Shown here one piece after another: positions 1 to 5,463 of a stretch of DNA of 6,666 nucleotides; positions within the stretch are counted from its first letter, which is position 1; each line of letters starts with the position of its first letter. The translations under genes were made by a program, and so were the position numbers. Source of the DNA: WLNJ01 sp037131165 (lineage in GTDB: Bacteria; Actinomycetota; Thermoleophilia; Solirubrobacterales; Solirubrobacteraceae); contig JBAXRO010000090.1 of the NCBI GenBank assembly GCA_037131165.1, forward strand, positions 1 to 6,666, given 5' to 3'. The notes under the pieces were generated by a model. The model saw nothing but the letters and a program-made list of their open reading frames with translations, did no database searches and was not told the origin of the DNA.

Positions 1-748
1 CGTCGCCGTCCCAGGCGATCCCGAGATCGGCCCCCTCGTTGACGACGGCATCCATGATGAACCGCCGGTTCTCCTCCAGCAGGGGGTTCGGCTCGTGGTC
101 GGGGAAGTCGCCGTTCGGCTCCCAGTAGGCCTTGACCAACTCGAGGCCGAGCGAGTCGAGAATGCCCCCGACCATCGGGCCGGCCATCCCGTTGCCGCCA
201 TCGACCACGACCTTGAGCGGCTTCAGCGCCGAGGTGTCGACCAGTGAAAGGACCCTTTCCGTGAAGCTCCCGGCGATTTCGACCTCGCTGATCGATCCGC
301 CACCCGGCTCCGGCCCGAGTCCGTCGGAGATCAAGTCGCGGATCCCGCCGATGCCGCGGTCCCCGGCCAGGGGGAGGGCGCCCGCCGCGACCAGCTTCGC
401 CCCGGTGTAGCGGGCGGGGTTGTGGGACGCGGTGCACATCAGACCGCCGTCGAGGTCGTGGCTGCCGACCAGATGGTAGAGCTGCTCGGTGGCGATCATC
501 CCGGCGTCGAGGACGTGGGCACCCTCGGCGGCCATTCCCGCTGCGTAGGCGGCGGCCAGCGATGGGGCCTCGTTGCGCATGTCCCGCCCAAGGCCGAGCT
601 TCAGCCCGACGGCGGATCTTCCCGAGAGATTGCCGATCACGCGGGCAAAGGCCCTGCCGATCGAGTGAGCGACGTCCTCGTCGATGTCCTCGCCGGCGAT
701 GCCGCGGATGTCGTAAGCCTTGAAGATCGAGGAGGAGGGGGAGTTCAT
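1..748 (-). CDS. manB: Phosphomannomutase/phosphoglucomutase, N-terminal part (cut by window edge)
   Basis: Alpha-D-phosphohexomutase that interconverts 6-phospho and 1-phospho sugars (mannose and/or glucose) in the cytoplasm. The frame is open from the ATG at 748 to the window edge, giving 249 residues of a protein normally about 450 long. Visible landmarks are KAYDIRG at residues 10-16 (typical N-terminus), the GRDMR stretch near 54-58, the catalytic phosphoserine loop TASHNP at 106-111 (Ser108), the VVVDGGNGMAG segment, and WDGD at 246-249, the beginning of the Mg-binding DGDxDR loop. Divergent from the rfbF-like gene across 59 bases, so supplying glucose-1-phosphate to it is a sensible role. 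Mannose versus glucose preference cannot be told from sequence, so the symbol is provisional. The ATG has no Shine-Dalgarno; a TACGAT element lies 6 bases before it, suggesting a leaderless mRNA. Confidence 0.93.
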   Translation of the reverse strand, partial: MNSPSSSIFKAYDIRGIAGEDIDEDVAHSIGRAFARVIGNLSGRSAVGLKLGLGRDMRNEAPSLAAAYAAGMAAEGAHVLDAGMIATEQLYHLVGSHDLDGGLMCTASHNPARYTGAKLVAAGALPLAGDRGIGGIRDLISDGLGPEPGGGSISEVEIAGSFTERVLSLVDTSALKPLKVVVDGGNGMAGPMVGGILDSLGLELVKAYWEPNGDFPDHEPNPLLEENRRFIMDAVVNEGADLGIAWDGD

Positions 749-754
749 TCGCGG

Positions 755-760
755 ATCGTA
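755..760 (-). promoter_or_regulatory. Putative -10 element (TACGAT) for a leaderless phosphohexomutase mRNA
   Basis: On the minus strand TACGAT fits the TANNNT -10 consensus and is followed by 6 bases (CCGCGA) and then the ATG at 748. Transcription beginning about 7 bases after the hexamer would start on the A of the ATG. No purine-rich ribosome site precedes the start. No convincing -35 hexamer is seen at 16-18 bases. Inferred from spacing only. Confidence 0.5.
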
Positions 761-771
761 CCCGTGCGGCC

Positions 772-785
772 CGTCACCGGTGGCG
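772..785. promoter_or_regulatory. Imperfect palindrome in the centre of the divergent intergenic region
   Basis: The perfect 8-base palindrome CACCGGTG (775-782) extends by two further base pairs on each side with one mismatched pair to 772-785. Its centre (778.5) practically coincides with the centre of the 59-base gap between the divergent starts at 748 and 808, near the -35 distance of both putative promoters. It could be a shared operator. An 8-base palindrome is common by chance in GC-rich DNA, so this is weak evidence. Confidence 0.25.
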
Positions 786-795
786 AGGCTCCTGC

Positions 796-801
796 GACAA
801 T
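796..801 (+). promoter_or_regulatory. Putative -10 element (GACAAT) for the rfbF-like gene
   Basis: GACAAT is one base away from TACAAT/TANNNT and stands 6 bases (CGCCCG) before the GTG start at 808, mirroring the arrangement on the opposite strand. There is no Shine-Dalgarno before the GTG, so a leaderless transcript is the simplest reading. A poor -35 candidate, GTCACC at 773-778, sits 17 bases upstream and overlaps the central palindrome. Confidence 0.5.
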
Positions 802-807
802 CGCCCG

Positions 808-1530
808 GTGAGCGAACCGAGCAAGCCACGGGTCCTGATCCTCTGCGGGGGACGAGGCACTCGGCTTCAGTCCGGAGGTCGGTCTCTGCCAAAACCGCTC
901 GTTGAGATCGGCGGGTACCCGGTCGTCTGGCACGTGGTGCAGATCTACGCCGCCCACGGATTCGATCGCTTCGAGCTACTGACCGGCCATAGAGCTGCAG
1001 AGATCGAGTCGTTCGTGCAGACGGCCGACTGGCCGGCCGGCATCGCGATCGAATGCGTGGACACCGGCGAGGACACTCCAACCGGCGGTCGCGTCCGCAG
1101 GGCGGTGGAGGCAGGCTCCGGTGGCCCGGTCTGCGTCACCTACGCCGACGGCGTCGCTGACATCGACCTCAACTCGTTGCTTCGGTTCCATCGTGAGCAA
1201 GGCGCTGCCGCGACGATGACGGTCGTGAGGCCGGAGCTCCCGTTCGGGGTGGCGATGATGGATGGGGACCGGATCTCTGGCTTCACGGAGAAGCCGAAGT
1301 CTGAGCACTGGATCAACGGAGGCTTCATGGTCCTTGAGGAGGACGCCCAGCAGGCGATCGGGCCAGACGACGTACTCGAGCGGGCCCCGATGGAGCGGCT
1401 CGCCGAGGGCGGCCGCCTTGCCGGCTACCGCCACGACGGCTTCTGGTTCTGCATGGATACCTACAAGGATCAGATCGCGCTCAACGACCTGTGGGAAGAT
1501 GGGAGTCCTCCATGGCGCAATTGGACTTGA
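808..1530 (+). CDS. rfbF: Glucose-1-phosphate cytidylyltransferase (RfbF-like)
   Basis: Sugar-1-phosphate nucleotidylyltransferase that joins CTP and glucose-1-phosphate to give CDP-glucose and pyrophosphate. Of 240 residues (family about 255), the nucleotide-binding signature GGRGTRL is at 14-20 and the substrate-binding PKP at 28-30. VDTGEDTPTGGR at 84-95, YADGVADID at 112-120 (metal-ligand Asp114), EKPK followed by WINGGF at 161-173, and GFWFCMDT at 211-218 (second metal Asp217) are all hallmarks of the CDP-glucose branch rather than of GTP- or dTTP-using relatives. The CTP assignment rests on these motifs and on the RfbG-like gene that follows. The GTG at 808 is the only reasonable start, since the GGRGTRL motif comes within 14 residues. 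Its 3' end overlaps the next gene by 19 bases. Probably cytoplasmic, serving deoxysugar synthesis. Confidence 0.85.
   Translation: MSEPSKPRVLILCGGRGTRLQSGGRSLPKPLVEIGGYPVVWHVVQIYAAHGFDRFELLTGHRAAEIESFVQTADWPAGIAIECVDTGEDTPTGGRVRRAVEAGSGGPVCVTYADGVADIDLNSLLRFHREQGAAATMTVVRPELPFGVAMMDGDRISGFTEKPKSEHWINGGFMVLEEDAQQAIGPDDVLERAPMERLAEGGRLAGYRHDGFWFCMDTYKDQIALNDLWEDGSPPWRNWT
1501..1505 (+). promoter_or_regulatory. Shine-Dalgarno site (GGGAG) of the rfbG-like gene
   Basis: GGGAG lies 6 bases before the ATG at 1512, inside the 3' end of the rfbF-like gene. It decides the start: an in-frame GTG at 1491 would add seven residues but has no comparable site. Confidence 0.6.
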
Positions 1531-2519
1531 ACGGACGCTCGGTCTTCGTGACCGGGGCCTACGGCCTCCTTGGCTCCTGGCTGGTGCGCGCCCTGCTGGA
1601 CCGCGGTGCCGACGTGACCGTCCTCAGGCGCGACATAACGGCGCGCTCGGCTCTCGTCCTCTCCGGCGATGAGCAGCGCTGCTCGGTCGTGACCGGTGAC
1701 CTCTGCGAACCGGGCCTGATCGAACGGGCGATCGGGGAGTACGAGTGCGAGCTCGTCTTCCATCTGGCGGCGCAGACGATCGTTCCTGTGGCCAATCGCT
1801 CGCCGGTCGGAACCTTCGAGACCAACGTCAAGGGCACCTGGGTCCTGCTCGAGGCCTGCCGGGCCCAGCGCGTCGCGGGTGTTGTGGTCGCGGCTTCCGA
1901 CAAGGCTTACGGGACTTCCGACGAACTGCCCTATCGCGAGGAGATGGCGCTTCGGCCGCTGTTCCCGTACGACGCGAGCAAGGCCGCTGCCGACCTGATC
2001 GCCCGGTCCTATTTCCACACCTGGGGCCTCCCGGTGGCCGTGACGCGATTTGCGAATCTCTATGGCGGCGGCGACCTCAACCGGTCACGGTTGATCCCCG
2101 AAGCGATCTCCGCTGCCCTCGCGGGACGGGCTCCGGTTATTCGGTCCGATGGTTCCCCTGAGCGCGACTACCTGCACGTTGAAGATGCTGTCGAGGCCTA
2201 CCTCGCGATCGCGTCCGCAGTCGTCGAGGGTCCCGCAGCTGGTCTCGCGATCAACGCCGGGCATGGCGAGCCGATCAGCGTGCTCGAGGTTGTCAGGACG
2301 ATCTGCGAACTGATCGGTTCGGACCTCGAACCGGACGTCCGGGGCGAGGGACCACCTCTCGGGGAGATCCCGAGGCAGTGGGTCGATCCTTCGCTGATCA
2401 GGCAGCTCACCGGCTGGGAGGCGAAGCTGTCACTCCGCGAGGGCCTTGAGCGCACGATCGCCTGGTATCGGGAGAACCCCGGATCGCTCCCGCCCGGTCC
2501 ACCGCCGCGCAGCAGTTAG
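1512..2519 (+). CDS. rfbG: CDP-glucose 4,6-dehydratase (RfbG-like, extended SDR family)
   Basis: NAD-dependent extended short-chain dehydrogenase/reductase; the expected reaction turns CDP-glucose into CDP-4-keto-6-deoxyglucose. From the ATG at 1512 it is 335 residues (family about 355). The Rossmann glycine motif TGAYGLLG is at 14-21, HLAAQ at 84-88, and the catalytic SDK at 129-131 is followed by YDASK at 153-157 (Tyr153, Lys157). SDK rather than TDE is typical of CDP-glucose rather than dTDP-glucose dehydratases. NLYGGGD, RDYLHVEDAV and the C-terminal GW...L..GL..T..WY pattern complete the family profile. The 19-base overlap with rfbF implies translational coupling. The C-terminus ends in an unusual proline-rich tail (PPGPPPRSS). 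Other NDP-sugar dehydratases or epimerases of the same fold are possible, but the pairing with an RfbF-like enzyme favours this call. Confidence 0.82.
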   Translation: MAQLDLNGRSVFVTGAYGLLGSWLVRALLDRGADVTVLRRDITARSALVLSGDEQRCSVVTGDLCEPGLIERAIGEYECELVFHLAAQTIVPVANRSPVGTFETNVKGTWVLLEACRAQRVAGVVVAASDKAYGTSDELPYREEMALRPLFPYDASKAAADLIARSYFHTWGLPVAVTRFANLYGGGDLNRSRLIPEAISAALAGRAPVIRSDGSPERDYLHVEDAVEAYLAIASAVVEGPAAGLAINAGHGEPISVLEVVRTICELIGSDLEPDVRGEGPPLGEIPRQWVDPSLIRQLTGWEAKLSLREGLERTIAWYRENPGSLPPGPPPRSS

Positions 2520-2522
2520 ACT
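2517..2522 (+). promoter_or_regulatory. Putative -10 element (TAGACT) for yebC, sharing the rfbG stop codon
   Basis: TAGACT matches TANNNT and stands 9 bases before the yebC ATG at 2532. Its first three bases are the TAG stop codon of the rfbG-like gene. The surrounding TAGACTCGC is nearly repeated before the zinc-ribbon/PAS gene and before secD. No Shine-Dalgarno precedes yebC, so a leader of only a few bases is likely. No -35 element is recognisable. Confidence 0.5.
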
Positions 2523-2531
2523 CGCCCAGCT

Positions 2532-3284
2532 ATGGCAGGCCATTCCAAGTGGGCTTCGATCAAGCACAAGAAGGCGGTCGTCGACAGTCGCCGCGGTGCC
2601 CAGTTCACAAAGCTGGCTCGTGCGATTACGGTTGCGGCCAAGGAGGGAGGAGGCGATCCAGCCGGGAACGCGTCGCTGGCGACCGCGATCCAGAAGGCCA
2701 AGGACGCCTCGATGCCCAAGGACAACATCGAGCGGGCGATAGCGAAGGGCACAGGGGCCGGAGCGGATGCCGACGCGATCGAGCGCGTGGTCTATGAGGG
2801 CTACGGCCCCGGCGGAGTGGCACTGCTCGTCGAGGCCCTGACCGACAATCGCAATCGCACGGGATCGGATGTGCGCCACATCTTCAGCAAGGCAGGCGGG
2901 AACCTCGGCGAACCCGGTTCGGTCGCGTACCTGTTCGAAAAGCGCGGGGTCGTCAGGGTCGACGGAAGGCGATTCAGTGAGGACGATCTGCTGGCCGCGA
3001 TCGACGCTGGGGCAAGCGACATCATCCACGAGGACGATCTGGTGGAGGTCATCTGCGAGCCGACGCTGACATCCAAGGTCCGCGAGGCGCTCGAGGCGGA
3101 CGGTGTCGAGGTGCAGGGCTCTGAGCTGAGCTACCGACCGGCGACGACTGTCCAGCTCGACGAGGAGAAGGCAGGCAGCCTGATCCGCCTGGTCGAGTCG
3201 CTCGAGGACAACGACGATGTCGAGGCGGTTCACGCCAACTTCGAGATCGACGCCGAAGTTCTCGAGAAGTTGACCGGCCCCTGA
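2532..3284 (+). CDS. yebC: YebC/PmpR family protein (TACO1-related translation/regulatory factor)
   Basis: Full-length member at 250 residues (family 240-250). The signature N-terminus MAGHSKWASIKHKK fixes the ATG at 2532; MPKDNIERAI at 61-70 and VYEGYGPGGVALLVEALTDN at 87-106 are further family hallmarks, followed by NRNRT, GSVAYLFEKRGV near 129-140, and the acidic alpha/beta domains. The family was long annotated as DNA-binding transcription regulators (PmpR, and YebC next to ruvC). More recent work on bacterial members and the mitochondrial relative TACO1 supports a role on the ribosome, easing translation of proline-rich stretches. It is the first gene of the conserved yebC-ruvC-ruvA-ruvB block. 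The gap before it is only 12 bases, and the gap after it holds a terminator-like hairpin, so it may be transcribed partly apart from ruvC. Confidence 0.97.
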   Translation: MAGHSKWASIKHKKAVVDSRRGAQFTKLARAITVAAKEGGGDPAGNASLATAIQKAKDASMPKDNIERAIAKGTGAGADADAIERVVYEGYGPGGVALLVEALTDNRNRTGSDVRHIFSKAGGNLGEPGSVAYLFEKRGVVRVDGRRFSEDDLLAAIDAGASDIIHEDDLVEVICEPTLTSKVREALEADGVEVQGSELSYRPATTVQLDEEKAGSLIRLVESLEDNDDVEAVHANFEIDAEVLEKLTGP

Positions 3285-3308
3285 CGCTCCCGGCACAACG
3301 GGCGTCAG
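3281..3308 (+). terminator. Terminator-like hairpin overlapping the yebC stop codon
   Basis: CTGACGC at 3281-3287 pairs perfectly with GCGTCAG at 3302-3308. Past a bulged T the stem adds two more C-G pairs, with a loop of about nine bases. The yebC TGA (3282-3284) is within the left arm. Only two T residues follow, so it is not a classic U-tract terminator; GC-rich hairpins without U-tracts are often reported downstream of high-GC actinobacterial genes. It could end yebC transcripts, protect their 3' end, or attenuate read-through into ruvC. Confidence 0.5.
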
Positions 3309-3325
3309 TTGTCCGACGCCGTGCG

Positions 3326-3331
3326 CAGAAT
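3326..3331 (+). promoter_or_regulatory. Weak -10-like element (CAGAAT) before ruvC
   Basis: CAGAAT lies 8 bases before the GTG at 3340, just downstream of the yebC hairpin. It keeps the A at position 2 and the T at position 6 of the -10 consensus but not the first T. No Shine-Dalgarno precedes ruvC. Weaker than the other proposed -10 sites in the window. Confidence 0.3.
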
Positions 3332-3339
3332 CAATCCCA

Positions 3340-3828
3340 GTGGTGACAATCGGGATCGATCCAGGCACGGCCAACACCGGGTTCGGAGTTGTGCGCAGCG
3401 AGAAGGGGCGAATGCGCGCGCTCGACGGCGGGGTGATCTCGACCCGGCCCGACGCCCCGCTCGAGGAGCGGTTGCTTGCCATCCACTCCCGAGTGACGGA
3501 ACTGATCGTCGAGCACACGCCGGGGGCGATGGCCATAGAGGACCTCTACTTCGGCCGTAACGTCAGCTCGGCCCTCGCGGTAGGACAGGCCAGGGGCGCC
3601 GTGATCCTCGCGGCAGCTCAGGCGGGGATCCCGTGCAGGTCCTACACCCCGCAGCAGATCAAGGCCGCGGTCTGTGGCAGCGGGCGTGCCGACAAGAGCC
3701 AAGTTGCGGCGATGGTGCAGAGGTTGCTCTCGCTGACCGAACTGCCCACCCCGGATCACGCTTCCGATGCCCTCGCCGCTGCGATCTGTCACTGCGCTCA
3801 GGTCCCCGCACTGGAGGCCATCCGATGA
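3340..3828 (+). CDS. ruvC: Holliday junction resolvase RuvC
   Basis: Homodimeric endonuclease that cuts four-way junctions symmetrically after RuvAB branch migration. It has 162 residues (E. coli RuvC 173). The RNase H-like core shows IGIDPGTANTGFGV with catalytic Asp7, IEDLYFG with Glu67, and a C-terminal DHASDALAAAI in which Asp143 is the last metal ligand. The residue three before it is His140, where E. coli has Asp138; Thermus-type RuvC also has His there, so the enzyme should be active. AVGQARGA (80-87) and YTPQQIKAAVCGSGRADKSQ are further family segments. The start is the GTG at 3340, or the adjacent GTG at 3343, which would shorten the protein by one residue. The gene overlaps ruvA by four bases (ATGA). 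A possible own promoter lies behind the yebC hairpin. Confidence 0.97.
   Translation: MVTIGIDPGTANTGFGVVRSEKGRMRALDGGVISTRPDAPLEERLLAIHSRVTELIVEHTPGAMAIEDLYFGRNVSSALAVGQARGAVILAAAQAGIPCRSYTPQQIKAAVCGSGRADKSQVAAMVQRLLSLTELPTPDHASDALAAAICHCAQVPALEAIR
3813..3817 (+). promoter_or_regulatory. Shine-Dalgarno site (GGAGG) of ruvA inside ruvC
   Basis: GGAGG stands 7 bases before the ruvA ATG at 3825. It is the strongest ribosome-binding site in the window and lies in the last codons of ruvC, supporting the start choice and re-initiation at the ATGA overlap. Confidence 0.7.
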
Positions 3829-4400
3829 TCGCGCTCATCTCGGGTACCGTCGCGGCAGTGACCGAGTCCCAGGTCGTCGTGAATTGCGGCGGCGTCGGGT
3901 ATCTCCTTCATGTCTCCGACCAGACGCTCCATGCGATTCCCCAGCAGGGGAGCGAAGTACGGCTGCACACCCACCTGGTCGTGAGGGACGACTCGATGAG
4001 CCTGTTCGGCTTCGAGTCGCTCGAGGAGCGCGATCTGTTCCTCGCGCTTACAGGAGTTCCCTCAGTCGGGCCGAAGCTCGCAATGGCGGTCGTCGGCAGC
4101 GCACCGCCAAGTGCCTTGGCCGCTTCGATCGCCTCGGGTGACGCAGCAAGGCTGCAGTCGGTTCCCGGGGTTGGAAAGCGCACGGCCGAGCGCATTTGCC
4201 TCGACCTGAGGGATTCGCTCGCGGCTGCCGGAGTGGGAGTCCCGGAAGCGGGCCCGGGCTCCGATCGCGCTGTCGCCCGTGACGCCCTGCTCGGCTTGGG
4301 CATGGCCGAACGCGAGGTCGAGGCCCTGCTCGATCAGGCTGAGGGAGACACCGCCGAGGAACTCATCCAAGGTGCCCTCAAGCTCTCCAAGAGTCGATGA
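3825..4400 (+). CDS. ruvA: Holliday junction branch migration protein RuvA
   Basis: Tetrameric junction-binding subunit that loads RuvB rings on the DNA arms. It has 191 residues (E. coli 203). The N-terminal OB-fold is about 1-62 (MIALISGTV start, GVGYLLHVS, and SLFGF at 59-63). The two helix-hairpin-helix motifs are LTGVPSVGPKLA at 75-86 and VPGVGKRTAERI at 113-124. After a short flexible linker rich in Gly, Pro and Ala, the C-terminal RuvB-binding domain (about 145-191) shows ALLGLGMAEREVEALL. The ATG at 3825 overlaps the ruvC TGA (ATGA) and has a good GGAGG site; a far longer upstream reading in this frame would only be a shadow of ruvC. The TGA at 4398-4400 overlaps the ruvB ATG the same way, so ruvC, ruvA and ruvB should be made from one message. 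Confidence 0.97.
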   Translation: MIALISGTVAAVTESQVVVNCGGVGYLLHVSDQTLHAIPQQGSEVRLHTHLVVRDDSMSLFGFESLEERDLFLALTGVPSVGPKLAMAVVGSAPPSALAASIASGDAARLQSVPGVGKRTAERICLDLRDSLAAAGVGVPEAGPGSDRAVARDALLGLGMAEREVEALLDQAEGDTAEELIQGALKLSKSR

Positions 4401-5416
4401 CTGAACGGATCCAGACACCTGAGGAACTTCCGGGAGACGACTTCGATCTCTCCCTGCGGCCGAAGCGGCTCGCGGATTTCGTCGGTCAGGCTCCGGTCCG
4501 CGAGCAGCTCAACGTCGCGATCGAGGCGGCCGTCGAGCGCAACGAGCCCCTCGACCACGTCCTGCTCGCGGGTCCGCCCGGTCTCGGCAAGACATCGCTG
4601 GCCCAGATTGTCGCCTCCGAGCTCGACGTGGCTTTCGTGCCGACGGCGGGTCCTGCGCTCGAGCGCAAGGCCGACGTGGCAGCGATCCTCAGCGCCCTCG
4701 AACCACGCTCAGTGCTCTTCGTCGATGAGCTCCACCGCCTTCCTCGAGCTTTGGAAGAGACGCTCTACCCGGCGATGGAGGATCAGCAGATCCCGATCAC
4801 AGTTGGGCAGGGTGCCGGAGCCAGGGTCGTCACGCTCGACGTGGCCCCGTTCACTCTCGTCGGGGCGACCACGAGGGCAGGACTGCTCAGCCGCCCGCTC
4901 AGGGATCGGTTCGGCATCCAGCACCGCCTTGAGCACTACGGAATGGATGATTTGGCGCTGATCGTCGAGAGGTCCGCGGGGCTGCTCGGCCTCGAGATCG
5001 ACACGGAGGGCGCGAACGAGATCGCGAGGCGCAGCAGGGGTACTCCCCGGGTGGCAAACCGACTCCTGCGCAGGGTCCGCGACCACGCTCAGGTAGCCCG
5101 CGAGAGCGTCGTGACTGTTTCTGTGGCGGAGGAGGGCCTCGCGGCACTCGAGGTGGACAGTGCCGGCCTCGACCGGCTCGACAGGGCGATCCTCGAAGCG
5201 GTTTGCGTCACATTCAGGGGAGGTCCGGTGGGGCTGTCGACCCTTGCCGCTGCCGTCTCGGAAGAGCCCGACACACTCGAGGATGTCTACGAGCCCTACC
5301 TGCTCAAGCTCGGCATGCTTTCGAGGACACCCCGGGGCCGGGTGGCCACAAGGACCGCGTTCGAACACCTTGGCCTCGCGGCGCCCGATTCGACCGATCG
5401 GCTTTTCGAGAGCTGA
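4397..5416 (+). CDS. ruvB: Holliday junction branch migration ATPase RuvB
   Basis: Hexameric AAA+ motor that pumps DNA through the RuvA-bound junction. It has 339 residues, the usual length. The N-terminal LRPKRLADFVGQ (20-31) precedes Walker A GPPGLGKT (59-66), Walker B with VDELH (109-113; DEIH is commoner) and the sensor-1/arginine-finger stretch GATTRAG (156-162) followed by LRDRFG (168-173). Sensor-2 GTPRVANRLLRRVRD follows at 214-228, then the C-terminal winged-helix DNA-binding domain with GGPVGLSTLAAAVSEE and the conserved RTPRGR near the end. The ATG at 4397 overlaps the ruvA stop by four bases and has only a weak AAGAG before it, so its translation probably depends on ribosomes leaving ruvA. 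Last gene of the ruv block; no terminator-like hairpin is visible in the 47 bases after it. Confidence 0.98.
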   Translation: MTERIQTPEELPGDDFDLSLRPKRLADFVGQAPVREQLNVAIEAAVERNEPLDHVLLAGPPGLGKTSLAQIVASELDVAFVPTAGPALERKADVAAILSALEPRSVLFVDELHRLPRALEETLYPAMEDQQIPITVGQGAGARVVTLDVAPFTLVGATTRAGLLSRPLRDRFGIQHRLEHYGMDDLALIVERSAGLLGLEIDTEGANEIARRSRGTPRVANRLLRRVRDHAQVARESVVTVSVAEEGLAALEVDSAGLDRLDRAILEAVCVTFRGGPVGLSTLAAAVSEEPDTLEDVYEPYLLKLGMLSRTPRGRVATRTAFEHLGLAAPDSTDRLFES

Positions 5417-5448
5417 TTGCGACCTCCGCCGCCTTCCCGATCGAACGC

Positions 5449-5454
5449 TAATCT
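5449..5454 (+). promoter_or_regulatory. Putative -10 element (TAATCT) before the zinc-ribbon/PAS gene
   Basis: TAATCT fits TANNNT, is 9 bases before the ATG at 5464 (the same spacing as at yebC), and continues as TAATCTCGC, matching the yebC (TAGACTCGC) and secD (TAGGCTCGC) sites. No Shine-Dalgarno is present, and no -35 hexamer is recognised. Confidence 0.5.
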
Positions 5455-5463
5455 CGCAATCCA

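Noticed and set aside
422..811. A 129-residue plus-strand open frame opposite the phosphohexomutase
   Set aside because: The opposite strand carries a clear phosphohexomutase with catalytic motifs; the plus-strand reading has none.
976..1434. Minus-strand open frames within the rfbF-like gene
   Set aside because: Antisense to a gene with complete nucleotidylyltransferase motifs; no independent start signals.
1491..1511. Upstream GTG start that would extend the rfbG-like protein by seven residues
   Set aside because: The ATG at 1512 has a GGGAG site at good spacing, and the Rossmann motif then begins at the normal distance from the N-terminus.
2430..3536. A 368-residue open frame on the minus strand covering yebC and the ends of its neighbours
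   Set aside because: It lies antisense to well-recognised genes, crosses three gene boundaries, shows no family motif, and is explained by the scarcity of stop codons in high-GC DNA.
3633..3824. Long N-terminal extension of the ruvA frame into ruvC
   Set aside because: RuvA homology starts exactly at MIALISG (3825), with GGAGG before it; the extension is out-of-frame ruvC.
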